Source: a virus. From it: a stretch of 58,885 bases of DNA. The stretch's first letter is position 1. Each line of letters begins with the position of its first letter. Position numbers and translations under genes: made by a program. The DNA is taken from the IMG/VR virus record IMGVR_UViG_3300034120_000898, positions 1-58,885 of that record. One strand, written 5' to 3'. The notes under the pieces were generated by a model. It saw only the letters and a list, made by a program, of their open reading frames with translations. It made no database searches and was not told the origin of the DNA. This document shows, in pieces, positions 35,058 to 45,000 of the stretch.

Positions 35058-37070
35058 TTAACCTCCTATTCTATATTGAACAAGTAAATTCGCATCGCTA
35101 TTAAATTTAATAGTTATTAAATCTGTTGTATTACAAGACATAGGTATTGTAACTGTAGAAGATGTTGTTCCTCCTCCAATTTCAGTTAATGTTCCTGCTA
35201 CAGATTTATAAATTTTAAATCCATCGGTGTTTTCATTTAAAAATGTATATGCAGTTCCTCTTCTTAAACTTGCAAAAATGTAATAACCCCATGTTGATGG
35301 AGTAACATAAAAAGCTGCTTTGTACCAACCACCAAAATTATATTGCTTGATATATATACCAACGCCAGTTTCTAATTTTATTTTAAGAACATTTGGTGTG
35401 TAGGTATCTGCTTGTGTATAATCAACTATATAACCCAAATCTTCTAATGCTCCCAAAGATATTTTAGACAAAGGCATATCTGAAGAGTTTTCTGCATTAG
35501 AAGACATTAATTCTCCTATCATAGCATAGGCTCCTCCTGTTATATTACCATAATATGTTCTGTTATCGTATCCTGTTAAAATTCCATAAGTACTAAAATC
35601 TGGAATACCTTCATACCAATGACTTCCGTATGATCCTGCACCCAAAATACTTTCTACTGGAATCGCAGTAACATTAGAAGAAAATGTTTGGTTATAATGA
35701 TATACAGCTTTTGAAGAATTTCCTACTGAAGTATTTGGATTGTATGCTATACTGTATGTGGTATCGCCTCGTTTTCTACCTTCAACCAATAAAGATCCTT
35801 GACTATTTGCTGTTCTAGATCCATCTCCTCTATTTATAGTATAGAAAATATTTCCTGTAGGACCGAATGGGTTTGTATTAGAGGTGTCTCCAGCACCAAC
35901 TATAAAACTTCTATGTACGTTAGAACCAACTCCGTAATCTAATACATGCCATTCTGTACCAAATCCTAATGTATGACCTAATTCGTGTAAAACCGTGTAA
36001 TATAATTCAGAAACTCCTAAATCTGTTATAGGATTTAATGATGTTGAAAATTTTCCAGAATTCAAAATGATATATCCAACGACAGGAATTCTATTAGATT
36101 TTGATCCAATATATTGTCTAGAAAAAAGTTTTCCAGCATATCCTAATGTATCTGATAATGAAGCTACTGAGTTCCAATTTTCTTGACCTATTGTTAATAT
36201 TAATCCGTCAAAATATTCGTCCTCAAAAGGATTTGGCAATATTTCTCCATATCCAGCAAAAACTGTGTACATTGTACCAGGAACTTTATACCTAGGAAGT
36301 TTAGTATTTTTTAAAATATTTGACCATCTATTAGCAGCAGAAATAACAATATCTTTTACAGAATCTGTCCATGCAGGTGTAATTGTATCTTTTACAAATA
36401 TTAATTTTATTTTATATCCTTGATCTATCTCGTATATATCAAACGAATATTGGTCGTCTAGAGTATCATTAGTAAATACTCCAATATCTCCATAAACAAC
36501 CCAATTATTAATATCAGTTTTTAGTAAATTAATTACAGAATTTTTTTCTTTTGATACTATTTTATATCCAGCAAGTTCTATGTTGGAGTTTAATGTGACT
36601 GCATTGGTTTCTACATCTATTTCTATGATACCTGTGTTCTCTTGTACTAAGACAATCTGCGTTCCGATAGGAATTGGTTGTGAGGCATTCGATGGGACTG
36701 ATACAGTTACTTTACTTGTGGAATTTACTTTTACTATATAGCCTGCTTCGCTTACATTAAGTAATGTGTCATTATAAATAGTTTTTACTCTAAAATTACT
36801 AGATAATTTAAATTTACTACTTGTAGAATCATATATTATAACATTTCCATTAACTGCTCCAGTGCTTACTATAGCACTAACATCTAGAGTAGTAGTGCTT
36901 GTGCCTGATGAAGTATTTACTCCATCCAAAACAAAAGATTTTATTTGCTGTAAATTTGCTTGATATGTGGTTCTAGTAAGACCAAACCCATCCAATTGAG
37001 AAATTGGTAATACGTCCCCTGCTGTACAAGACAGAGGAAGTGTTGGCAAATTTATTATTTTAATTCCCAT
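35058..37070 (-). CDS. Tail-anchored leishmanolysin-like (M8-type) metalloprotease (670 residues)
   Basis: The N-terminus (IKIINLPTLPLSCTAGDVLPISQLDG...TYQANLQQIKSFV) is the short module that starts many phage tail fibres. The protease domain spans ~205-560. The zinc motif is HELGHTLGFGTEW (H362, E363, H366). A distant third ligand is inferred at H484 in YGSHW, preceded by IPVES. A Met-turn-like ELM (M522) is followed by SKISLGALEDLGYIV, the usual end of leishmanolysin-like catalytic domains. A ~100-residue beta C-terminal domain follows, possibly binding. Predicted role: cleavage of a host surface protein or S-layer, or self-processing of virion proteins. I see no signal peptide. Confidence 0.85.
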   Translation of the reverse strand: MGIKIINLPTLPLSCTAGDVLPISQLDGFGLTRTTYQANLQQIKSFVLDGVNTSSGTSTTTLDVSAIVSTGAVNGNVIIYDSTSSKFKLSSNFRVKTIYNDTLLNVSEAGYIVKVNSTSKVTVSVPSNASQPIPIGTQIVLVQENTGIIEIDVETNAVTLNSNIELAGYKIVSKEKNSVINLLKTDINNWVVYGDIGVFTNDTLDDQYSFDIYEIDQGYKIKLIFVKDTITPAWTDSVKDIVISAANRWSNILKNTKLPRYKVPGTMYTVFAGYGEILPNPFEDEYFDGLILTIGQENWNSVASLSDTLGYAGKLFSRQYIGSKSNRIPVVGYIILNSGKFSTSLNPITDLGVSELYYTVLHELGHTLGFGTEWHVLDYGVGSNVHRSFIVGAGDTSNTNPFGPTGNIFYTINRGDGSRTANSQGSLLVEGRKRGDTTYSIAYNPNTSVGNSSKAVYHYNQTFSSNVTAIPVESILGAGSYGSHWYEGIPDFSTYGILTGYDNRTYYGNITGGAYAMIGELMSSNAENSSDMPLSKISLGALEDLGYIVDYTQADTYTPNVLKIKLETGVGIYIKQYNFGGWYKAAFYVTPSTWGYYIFASLRRGTAYTFLNENTDGFKIYKSVAGTLTEIGGGTTSSTVTIPMSCNTTDLITIKFNSDANLLVQYRIGG
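35062..35066 (-). promoter_or_regulatory. Shine-Dalgarno GGAGG
   Basis: Six bases upstream of ATG 35055 and next to the metalloprotease stop codon. It shows that SD-led initiation exists in this phage, in contrast with the promoter-proximal genes. Confidence 0.85.
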
Positions 37071-37076
37071 ATGTAT

Positions 37077-37084
37077 TATTTAGT
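37077..37084 (-). promoter_or_regulatory. Late promoter core ACTAAATA, six-base spacing
   Basis: Six rather than five bases from ATG 37070, one of two exceptions to the spacing rule. It begins two bases before the upstream stop at 37086. Confidence 0.55.
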
Positions 37085-37085
37085 T

Positions 37086-37535
37086 TTATGCTAAAATTAA
37101 CTCATCGGAATCAGTTAATATATTTATATCATTATCCGTCATTAATATACGACCACAACAGTTTGTTTGTATTTTGGTTATTAGATCATCTATATAAGAC
37201 AAATCATTCAAAATATCATTGTAAAATCCAGTAGAACTTGCTATTGTTATTGACAATAGATTATTTACTCCAGTATTATTGGTAGCTATATAAGTTTGAT
37301 TATCTGTAGTATTATATGCTAATTCACCTCTTTCGAATGTATCAGGCTCATTATTTAAATCTGTTATAAATTTATTTTTACGAGTTTGACAAATTCCTCC
37401 TTGAGATTTATTATCTCCAATAAAAACTCTTTGTGTATCTGTTGTGAACACAGGTTCTCCATCCTCAAACACAACTTCTTTTCTTTGACGATTGAGTCCT
37501 CTTCTTATTCGAATTCTTTTTAAATGTTTGTCCAT
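37086..37535 (-). CDS. Stand-alone Mtd_N-like anchor protein (149 residues)
   Basis: The start is placed at ATG 37535 rather than 37547, so that it clears the upstream stop and lines up with paralogues (MDKHLKRIRIRRG). The anchor is complete (GEPVFTTDTQRVFIGDN...GGICQTRKNKFI), followed by the secondary beta unit (GELAYNTTDNQTYIATN) and a short helix with CC (YIDDLITKIQTNCCGRI). It ends soon after, with no shaft or receptor-binding domain. It may be an adaptor that occupies or extends the attachment site, or a fibre gene that lost its tip. Confidence 0.7.
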   Translation of the reverse strand: MDKHLKRIRIRRGLNRQRKEVVFEDGEPVFTTDTQRVFIGDNKSQGGICQTRKNKFITDLNNEPDTFERGELAYNTTDNQTYIATNNTGVNNLLSITIASSTGFYNDILNDLSYIDDLITKIQTNCCGRILMTDNDINILTDSDELILA

Positions 37536-37540
37536 AAAAT

Positions 37541-38833
37541 TTACCATTTTATTGCATATATTAATGCTATGTTTTTTGGTCTAGTTTCTAATCCAGAAGG
37601 ATCTCCTATTGGTGGAGTGTATTCGGTTCGCCCTGGGGATCTTCCTCCAGCTATATCTTTGAAGGTTTCGCCTCCTTTTATTCCAACCGAATAAGGAACA
37701 GCAGTGCCAGTAAACATAATGGGCGACCCTGGTGTGGGAAAAACTCCATATGGATGCCCAATTATTCCTAAATATGGATTAACTATACAAATGCTTGGTA
37801 AGGAAACAGCATCAATCCAATTATTATAAGTAAGTTGCTTATCATTTGATATACCATGTAGATAATGAAAATGTGATTTGTATGTATCAATCTGATATGA
37901 TCCTATTAGCCTATTAGGTTCTTGATCTATATTTTTAGAAGTTTTTTCGTCTTTTCTTTTTTTATCTAAATGTCTAACAAACAAACCTCTCAAATCAGGA
38001 ACAGAAAATTGATACGATGGAATCGAAGGATCAGTATAAAGATACCCTATTTTTGAAAATAACTCAGGAAATGTAACTATATCATATGTTTTGCCATCAC
38101 ACTCAAGCCACCCCTCGGGAAGTCCCAACGCAGCAAACATAGCTATTTGTCCTATAATAATTTCATGTCTGTGTGCATTTGGTGTTCTAGGTTCTACGAT
38201 TGGAGGATCTGGTTTTGTTGGATCTTCTCCTGTAGTAATTTTAACAACTCTTAAAGTTCTTATATGAACTATACCTGTAGCCCTTTCTATCCATAAAGGA
38301 CATGAAGCATCAGGGTCAGAATAAACATTTTTAATATAAAAATTATTATCAGAATCATTATTTACTTTTAGAGTGAATAAATTTTTATCAATGATCGAAT
38401 CGTTCGGATTCCCATATATCAACTCATAATGATCTAAGGTATTTTGAGAATCTCTTATTCTAAGTTTTCCTGATTGAACTGTACTCAATGCTCTTAGAGA
38501 AACATCAGAAGATTTTTCGTATATAATTATATCATTTATCGCACCTCCACCAATAAGTGATACGTTTCCGTTTATTTGAACATTCCCAGTAACAAAAAAA
38601 TCTCCTCCAACAGATAAAGATTTAGATATCGTCACATCTCCTCGTATATCAGTTTTAAGTCCAGAACCTCCAACTATCAATGCTGTTCTAGTTCCCAATC
38701 CATCATATACTTGTTGCACAGCAAAAGCCGTAGAAGAAGGCACAACACTATGAGGCATATGTAGAAGACCTTGAAAAGTTCTAGATATTCTATAATTTGA
38801 TAAATCTGTTGCTGTATCTTCTGGTATTGCCAT
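37541..38833 (-). CDS. Tail collar fibre protein A (430 residues)
   Basis: It has an N-terminal attachment segment (NYRISRTFQGLLHMPHS), a shaft of beta repeats (GDVTISKSLSVGGDFFVTGNVQINGNVSL), a hinge region, and a C-terminal tail collar domain (~240-430: GQIAMFAALGLPEGWLECDGKTYD, VPDLRGLFVRHLD, RPKNIALIYAIKW). This recalls the T4 gp12 short-tail-fibre collar theme. It is a close paralogue of the next gene upstream. A glycan-binding short fibre at the baseplate is inferred from family and position. Confidence 0.8.
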   Translation of the reverse strand: MAIPEDTATDLSNYRISRTFQGLLHMPHSVVPSSTAFAVQQVYDGLGTRTALIVGGSGLKTDIRGDVTISKSLSVGGDFFVTGNVQINGNVSLIGGGAINDIIIYEKSSDVSLRALSTVQSGKLRIRDSQNTLDHYELIYGNPNDSIIDKNLFTLKVNNDSDNNFYIKNVYSDPDASCPLWIERATGIVHIRTLRVVKITTGEDPTKPDPPIVEPRTPNAHRHEIIIGQIAMFAALGLPEGWLECDGKTYDIVTFPELFSKIGYLYTDPSIPSYQFSVPDLRGLFVRHLDKKRKDEKTSKNIDQEPNRLIGSYQIDTYKSHFHYLHGISNDKQLTYNNWIDAVSLPSICIVNPYLGIIGHPYGVFPTPGSPIMFTGTAVPYSVGIKGGETFKDIAGGRSPGRTEYTPPIGDPSGLETRPKNIALIYAIKW

Positions 38834-38837
38834 ATAA

Positions 38838-40067
38838 TTACCATTTTATGGCATAAACCATTGCCATGTTTTTAGGTCTAGTTTCTTTTGCTAAAGGATC
38901 AGACGCATCTGGAAAGTTTTCGGTATAACCACCAGATCCTTTTTTAATTACATTTGTTGCACCAACACCTACAGAAACACCAGCACCCGAAGAGGTAATC
39001 CCTGGTGGAGTAATAGATACATATACCAGTGCAATCGCATAGCTACTATATACATCTAGAGAACCATCACTAATATTGTGTAAATCGTGTTTATGACTTT
39101 TTAGTATATCTTGTTGTACCGATCCTATTGCTCTAGAAGTGTCAGTATCTTGAAAAACGTGTCCTGTTTCTCCTGTTCTTACATGATCCCAACCACGAAC
39201 AAACAAACCTCTTAAATCAGGAATTGCAAATTTAGAAGATCCTATAACTGTTCCAGAAGAATAGTTCCATTTTATTATTGCAAATAATTCTGGAAATAAT
39301 GCGGTGTCATAAAGACTTCCATCACACTCTAACCATCCATCAGGCATGGTATTTGGAGAAGTAGCTCCGTTATATGCAGAAACGGGAAAAATAGCAACCA
39401 TTCCTATAGGAATTTCATTTCTTTTTGGATCTGGCGTTCTTGGATATGTTGGTGGAGGTCCAACAGGATCTTTTGGATCTGGTATGGTAATAATTTTGCT
39501 TACCTTTAAATATCTTATATTAACTTCTCCTGTGGCTCGATTTATCCATAAAGGAGAAAACAAATCAGGCTGGAAGTAATCATTTTTGATATAAAAATTT
39601 CTAGATAAATCATTATTAACCTTTAAGGTAAATAAATTCCTATTATTATTGATAATATTAGGATTTCCGTAAATTAATTCGAAATTTTCTGAAGATTCTC
39701 TTATTCTAACTTTTCCTGCTTCTAAACCATTAAGAGATCGTAACGAAACTTCTGATCCTACATTATTAATTGTTACATCGTTTATAGTACCTCCGCTTAA
39801 TAAAGATACATTTCCACCAATTGCAGCATTTCCAGTTAAAGAAAAATTTTGACTTACAGATAAAGATTTACTAATACTAACATCACCAGATATATCTGCT
39901 CCCATGTTAATACCACCAAGAGTTAATGCTGTTGGAGTACCTTGACCATCATATACTATCTGTTTTTCGAATGTAGTAGTATCGATACTATGGGGCATAT
40001 GCATCAAACCCCGAAATGTTCGTGATATTCTTCTTCCTACTAAATTGCTTGCAATTTCTTCTGCCAT
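38838..40067 (-). CDS. Tail collar fibre protein B (409 residues)
   Basis: It shares the N-terminal segment (GRRISRTFRGLMHMPHS), the shaft (GDVSISKSLSVSQNFSLTGNAAIGGNVSL) and the collar domain (DGWLECDGSLYD, IPDLRGLFVRGWDHVRTGETGHVF, RPKNMAMVYAIKW) with protein A; the two probably arose by tandem duplication. It differs in the loop region before the end (GAGVSVGVGATNVIKKGSGGYTENF), where specificity would be expected. It is first in the block after its own promoter. Confidence 0.8.
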   Translation of the reverse strand: MAEEIASNLVGRRISRTFRGLMHMPHSIDTTTFEKQIVYDGQGTPTALTLGGINMGADISGDVSISKSLSVSQNFSLTGNAAIGGNVSLLSGGTINDVTINNVGSEVSLRSLNGLEAGKVRIRESSENFELIYGNPNIINNNRNLFTLKVNNDLSRNFYIKNDYFQPDLFSPLWINRATGEVNIRYLKVSKIITIPDPKDPVGPPPTYPRTPDPKRNEIPIGMVAIFPVSAYNGATSPNTMPDGWLECDGSLYDTALFPELFAIIKWNYSSGTVIGSSKFAIPDLRGLFVRGWDHVRTGETGHVFQDTDTSRAIGSVQQDILKSHKHDLHNISDGSLDVYSSYAIALVYVSITPPGITSSGAGVSVGVGATNVIKKGSGGYTENFPDASDPLAKETRPKNMAMVYAIKW

Positions 40068-40072
40068 ATGTA

Positions 40073-40080
40073 TATTTATG
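40073..40080 (-). promoter_or_regulatory. Late promoter core CATAAATA (minus strand)
   Basis: Five bases upstream of ATG 40067. It separates the fibre cluster from the baseplate operon. Confidence 0.7.
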
Positions 40081-40085
40081 TTAGT

Positions 40086-42011
40086 TTAATCAATTGGATA
40101 GATGTTAGCATCATTACCAAAATCAACCCAAGTTCTATAATTTTTTATTCTTGGTTTACTTAACTTAAGTAAAGATAATTGCAATTCGTATATTTTATTA
40201 AAAATACGATTCAATACATTTGGTTCTACTAATTCGTTGTCATTTACGAAAGTATTATATGTTAATTCGATATCTACCGAATTAATTTCCTCATCAGCAA
40301 GATAGATATAATCTTTATATACTAAATCTCCGTATTCGTTATACTCTGCATAGAATCTTCCTTTTAAATTATTCTTAAATTGCAATATGTTTGCAAACAA
40401 TTTGTAAATTTCTTTATTTAGAACTAACGATTGATTATATTCATTTCCAGTAAATTTTAATCTATCATAATTATAATATTCTAGATTGTCTTTTCTTAAT
40501 AAACTCAAATAATCAGTTCTTTCGTTTAGATGTGAAATGTAAGATTCTCCAGCAAAAAACACATTATCTCGATTTCCTTTACTAGCTGCTATGTATATGT
40601 CAGTAATACTAAAATTAGACATAAAGTATTCTGCATAATTCCATATTCCAAAATCAGCTAAAGTCGCCCATGTTTGATCTACTAAATTCCACTGAAATAA
40701 ATCCGCAGAATAAAATTTGTTTCTATTAAATACGGCAAAAGTTTTTTCTGGCTTCGAGAAAAATTTCTTAAATACCGAACTCACAGTAGAAACGTAAAAA
40801 ACATTAGAATCTTGTTCTGATATAGCAATTCTATTAAATCTTCCGTCTGTTTCTTTGTATATTACATCCTCGAATACATATACTCCTACTGATTTTCTTA
40901 ATTCATTATATTCAAATAATCCGTATTTAGGATTTTCTGGATCATAATCGTTTTGAAATAATACATAAGTATGATTATTCATAACTCTATGTCTTATATC
41001 TAAAACTGTATAAACTCCATTATTTGGTAGTTTTATAGTTGTTATCCAAACAAAGTTACTATCAAAAACTTTAATAGCATTATTTCCAGAATCGTACACC
41101 CACACCTCATTTGGTTTTGATCCTAAAACCGTACATCCTTTAAATTTATTTTTTCTTTCTGGACCTCCAAAACCACCTATAGGTTCTATTAAAAACCTTT
41201 TGCTCTCGAAGGCAGCATCGTTAGTGTAATAAGAAGTCACATCATATTTAAATACTTGACCTGTTCCGTTTATTTTAGAATCACTTATATACATGTATCG
41301 ACCATCAAATGTTATATCTTCTAAATTTTTACATAATTCGCTAGTATTAGAATCTATTATGTTTGTGTACAATTTAAATTCTGCTCCAGATAATTGTCCG
41401 TTGTTATCTATGGAACTAGTCAAAGAAAATACATAAGTATCTGTTATGGCTACAATACTAACGCCACTATCATCATCAAAAGGAATAACTATAAATCTTT
41501 TGATATTATCAAATTCAGAATAATCTGATAAAGATGGAACTGCTGCTAAATTGGACCAACCAAATGGACCTCCTATGGTTTGCTTTGCCTCCCATTTAAA
41601 GCTGCTAGTAGTAATTAAATTGCATAATATGTTTACATTATTATCTACAGGAACATCCGTACTTCCCATAAACATTTGACTATACATATAAATTAGATTA
41701 TTCTGTAAATATTCTAATTTTGTGTTTAAAACTTCTGATGTTACAATTTCACTAGGTTCTATTAATATTTTTTCTAATGAGTATGGTAATTGCAATACGT
41801 CATAAACGTATCTATCTTTATAGTATCCAGATTTATAATATCCTGCTGAATATTCACTTATAGGATTTAATAAGACGCTAGACTCTTCTGCGTAAAACTT
41901 TTCTTCGTATGCAGTTCCGTTTTCATCTACATTAAAAAACCCAATATAATCCGTAACTCCATCAGAAGTTTTGAATTCTCCACCACTAGTATAATTATAT
42001 CTTGTTTGCAT
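40086..42011 (-). CDS. Baseplate-region structural protein with propeller-like repeats (641 residues)
   Basis: The N-terminus (NYTSGGEFKTSDGVTDYIGFFNVDENGTAYEEKFY) follows a Y-x-SGGEF...Y-x-G-x-F/Y pattern I know from baseplate-associated proteins of large phages. The middle has NHL-like repeats (NLEDITFDGRYMYISDSKINGTGQVFKYD, NEVWVYDSGNNAIKVFD, YGLFEYNELRKSVGVYVFED) that suggest a beta-propeller. The C-terminal part is helical (NRIFNKIYELQLSLLKL). It starts one base after the upstream gene, inside the long operon. It occupies the position of the later T4 wedge genes (8-10), but no direct similarity to them is claimed. Confidence 0.55.
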   Translation of the reverse strand: MQTRYNYTSGGEFKTSDGVTDYIGFFNVDENGTAYEEKFYAEESSVLLNPISEYSAGYYKSGYYKDRYVYDVLQLPYSLEKILIEPSEIVTSEVLNTKLEYLQNNLIYMYSQMFMGSTDVPVDNNVNILCNLITTSSFKWEAKQTIGGPFGWSNLAAVPSLSDYSEFDNIKRFIVIPFDDDSGVSIVAITDTYVFSLTSSIDNNGQLSGAEFKLYTNIIDSNTSELCKNLEDITFDGRYMYISDSKINGTGQVFKYDVTSYYTNDAAFESKRFLIEPIGGFGGPERKNKFKGCTVLGSKPNEVWVYDSGNNAIKVFDSNFVWITTIKLPNNGVYTVLDIRHRVMNNHTYVLFQNDYDPENPKYGLFEYNELRKSVGVYVFEDVIYKETDGRFNRIAISEQDSNVFYVSTVSSVFKKFFSKPEKTFAVFNRNKFYSADLFQWNLVDQTWATLADFGIWNYAEYFMSNFSITDIYIAASKGNRDNVFFAGESYISHLNERTDYLSLLRKDNLEYYNYDRLKFTGNEYNQSLVLNKEIYKLFANILQFKNNLKGRFYAEYNEYGDLVYKDYIYLADEEINSVDIELTYNTFVNDNELVEPNVLNRIFNKIYELQLSLLKLSKPRIKNYRTWVDFGNDANIYPID

Positions 42012-42012
42012 C

Positions 42013-45000
42013 TTATCTAAATTGTATCTCGTTTATTGTTGTGGTAATTGGTAAAACTTTCTCTAGTTTTTCAATAATTAGAGACTTCATTTTTTCTGTT
42101 ACTTCAGAATTTGTTAATTGAGAGTTCTTAACAATAAGATTTATTTTATTACTCTTATTGCCAGTGGTGTTTAACTTGAATTGTCTGTCGATTCCATCTA
42201 GTTCGTTTCTTTGATCACATGGCAAAGATACTACCAAGTCATTGATTCCGATTCCTCGATAAACATGATATTGTATTTCTGTATTTGTCAAAGCTCTCTT
42301 ATACATTTTAAATTGTTTTATCTGCAATCCATTTATAAAGTAATAATTTTTTTGACCTAGATGAGCATCTAATGTTTCGTTATTGTAGAAGTAAGTTTTT
42401 CCTATAGCCATATTTTCTCTTACTATATCTTGGAAAATATATTGGCCTTTTCTAATGCTTACTGTGTCTATTTCTTTTCCGTCACAAAACACAGAAATAT
42501 ATCCTTCTATTCCATCAATTCTAAAAGCAAAATGATGATATTCAGATGTGAATTTATCTTTACTAATAGGAATTTCTACGTTTATCTTTTCAGTATTATT
42601 ATAAGCATTTTGTAAAACTAATTTAAAAACCAGTTCGTTCTTTTCTGGATATCTCGAATTCAATTGTTCATAATTTGTTAAATTATAATTAATTTTCCTT
42701 ACATCACCATAATCATAATTGACTGCGGTTAATCCTAGAAAATTTGCATATGATACGATGTTTATATCTTGTAAAATAGTATTTGTTACTGATTCATCCA
42801 ATCTGCCCAAAAATAATTCGTTTGGTTGTATATCTCTTGTTCCATTTTTTATTTTTCCTAAAATTATAGGATATGAACTCAATCCATATTTTGTATACTC
42901 TCTAACATAATCAATTTTAAATAATTCAATTTCATCATTTGCAATTATACCAAATCCATTAAAAACTGTAGATATAGATGGTTTTAATGTAGTGGAATAT
43001 AATAATATTCTATCCTTTGTGAATTTTGATATCTTATTTGTATTATGTAATACATAATAATTGTATTCGTCATCTATATAAAAATCAATAATATTAGTTT
43101 TGCTTTTTAATAATTGATATTTGATTTCTCTATCAAAAGATTCTTGATATAAGATGTTATCTTTTATGTATAAAACTGTGTCGTTTACGAATTGTTTTGC
43201 TCTATATCCATTAAATGCATACAAACCGTCTTTATATTTTAATATAGAATGAACATCTTCTCCTTGAGGTAAATTTACATATTTTACCATGTCCTCATGT
43301 AAGATGGCTTGTTTTTCCTCGTTATAATTTATGTATTCTTTAGGTTTTAAAAATAGAGGTATTTCGGTAGCAAAAGATTGTGGTATAGTCGTTAGTTTTT
43401 CTGTTGTTGTGTCAAATGCAACAACAGTTCCTATTTTATTAGTGAGAAAATATATATAATCTCCATGATTATATGTCATTGATTCATAAGGCATTGCTTG
43501 ATCACCCAAAGCATCATATAATACAGAATTTGAATTAAATTTTGTTATTAATGGTATTCCATCCAATGGATAATCTGTTCTAAATTCTGTGCTGGTGCTT
43601 ATTGTGCTATATGAATCTAAATGATCTGTTTTATACACATCTTTTATAAACATAAATTCCATTTCTGCTTCATTTTCTAAAGAAGCTTGATTAATAGAAT
43701 TAAAATTTGTATTAAACGTATAAACTTTTTTCTTGTTTTGTACTGTTATAAAAGGAGTTATCTTTCTGTCATCCAATAATGCCAAACCTTTATTATTTAA
43801 ATTTCCTATTATCTGATAACCACTTTTTTTACTCCAATCGTCAGATCTAGCCCAAAAACTTATTGTGTATTGATGTGAATCATTTACAGATTTATAGTTA
43901 TTCAACATAGAATAACAATTATTGTTAAAAGTATATTCTACATCGTCTGTATCTATGTCATCTACATAAACATATGAATCGTTTCCGTTTTTAGGAATTA
44001 ATCCATTTTCTATCATATCATCTGTTATTGTTTTGAGAACAGATTTTACATATTCATCACCAACTCTGTAATATATGTATTCTGTATTTGGTAAAATAAC
44101 TAAATCACTCCTCTTATCATAAAAAGATATCCCATACACAGCACTTTTTATGGTTTGTGGAGTTGCTTGTAGTTCTTCTTCTGGAGTGTTGTAAACAAAA
44201 GGAACATCATAATACTCTTCTGTCTTCAAAGAAGTATTGAACAATTCTACGTTTTGATCTATGTTAGAATAATTAAATGTTGTCTGTAAAGCTTCTGCAA
44301 AAGTAGTTTTATCTGGATGATAATACCTATCTAACCATACATATTCTCCTTTTCTATTTTTGTGAAGCCAAGAACACAAATACTGAGCAGTAATCTCTCC
44401 TGTTTGTGCTGTTTTTTTATAGATTCTATCTGATAAATAAGGATTTTCTGCTGCTATAGAACCCATTCTATGCCAATTTAGATCATTTATGTTTATTTGT
44501 TTGTATGGATACAAACTTTCTGGAGTAAAAAATATGTTATATGTATCTGGTTCTAATCTATAATCATTATTATAGAATTCGTATCCTGTAGTTATTGCAT
44601 AACTTCCTTTTTCTTGTTCGTTTCCAGTAAACAACCCATAGTATGTTCTGTTATCTACAGTTGGCACATTTTCATTCTCTTTTTGTAGAAAATTAGATCT
44701 GTAATTATAATTTTTATTTGTCTTTTGATTTTTAAGCGTTAAAAAATTAACAGGCATCTCATTTCCTGTAAGATTACTATATTGTGTATGTATAATGTAA
44801 TTATTTAATAAATTATCAGCACTTCTTTCTGGATTTATATCATACGAATTTTTATGCCTTATATCATAAGATACCCAAGAAGTGTTTAGTTTTGGTAATA
44901 TCTTTTGAATATAATAATTCACGTTAAAATAATTTTTTGTCACATTTGATGTGACATATTCCATTTCAAGAGAATAATCAGAAATTTTTAATGAAAATAA

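Noticed and set aside
26688-37535. Diversity-generating retroelement, suggested by Mtd-type anchors
   Set aside because: No reverse transcriptase, template repeat or C-type-lectin variable region was seen. Only the anchor half of Mtd is present.
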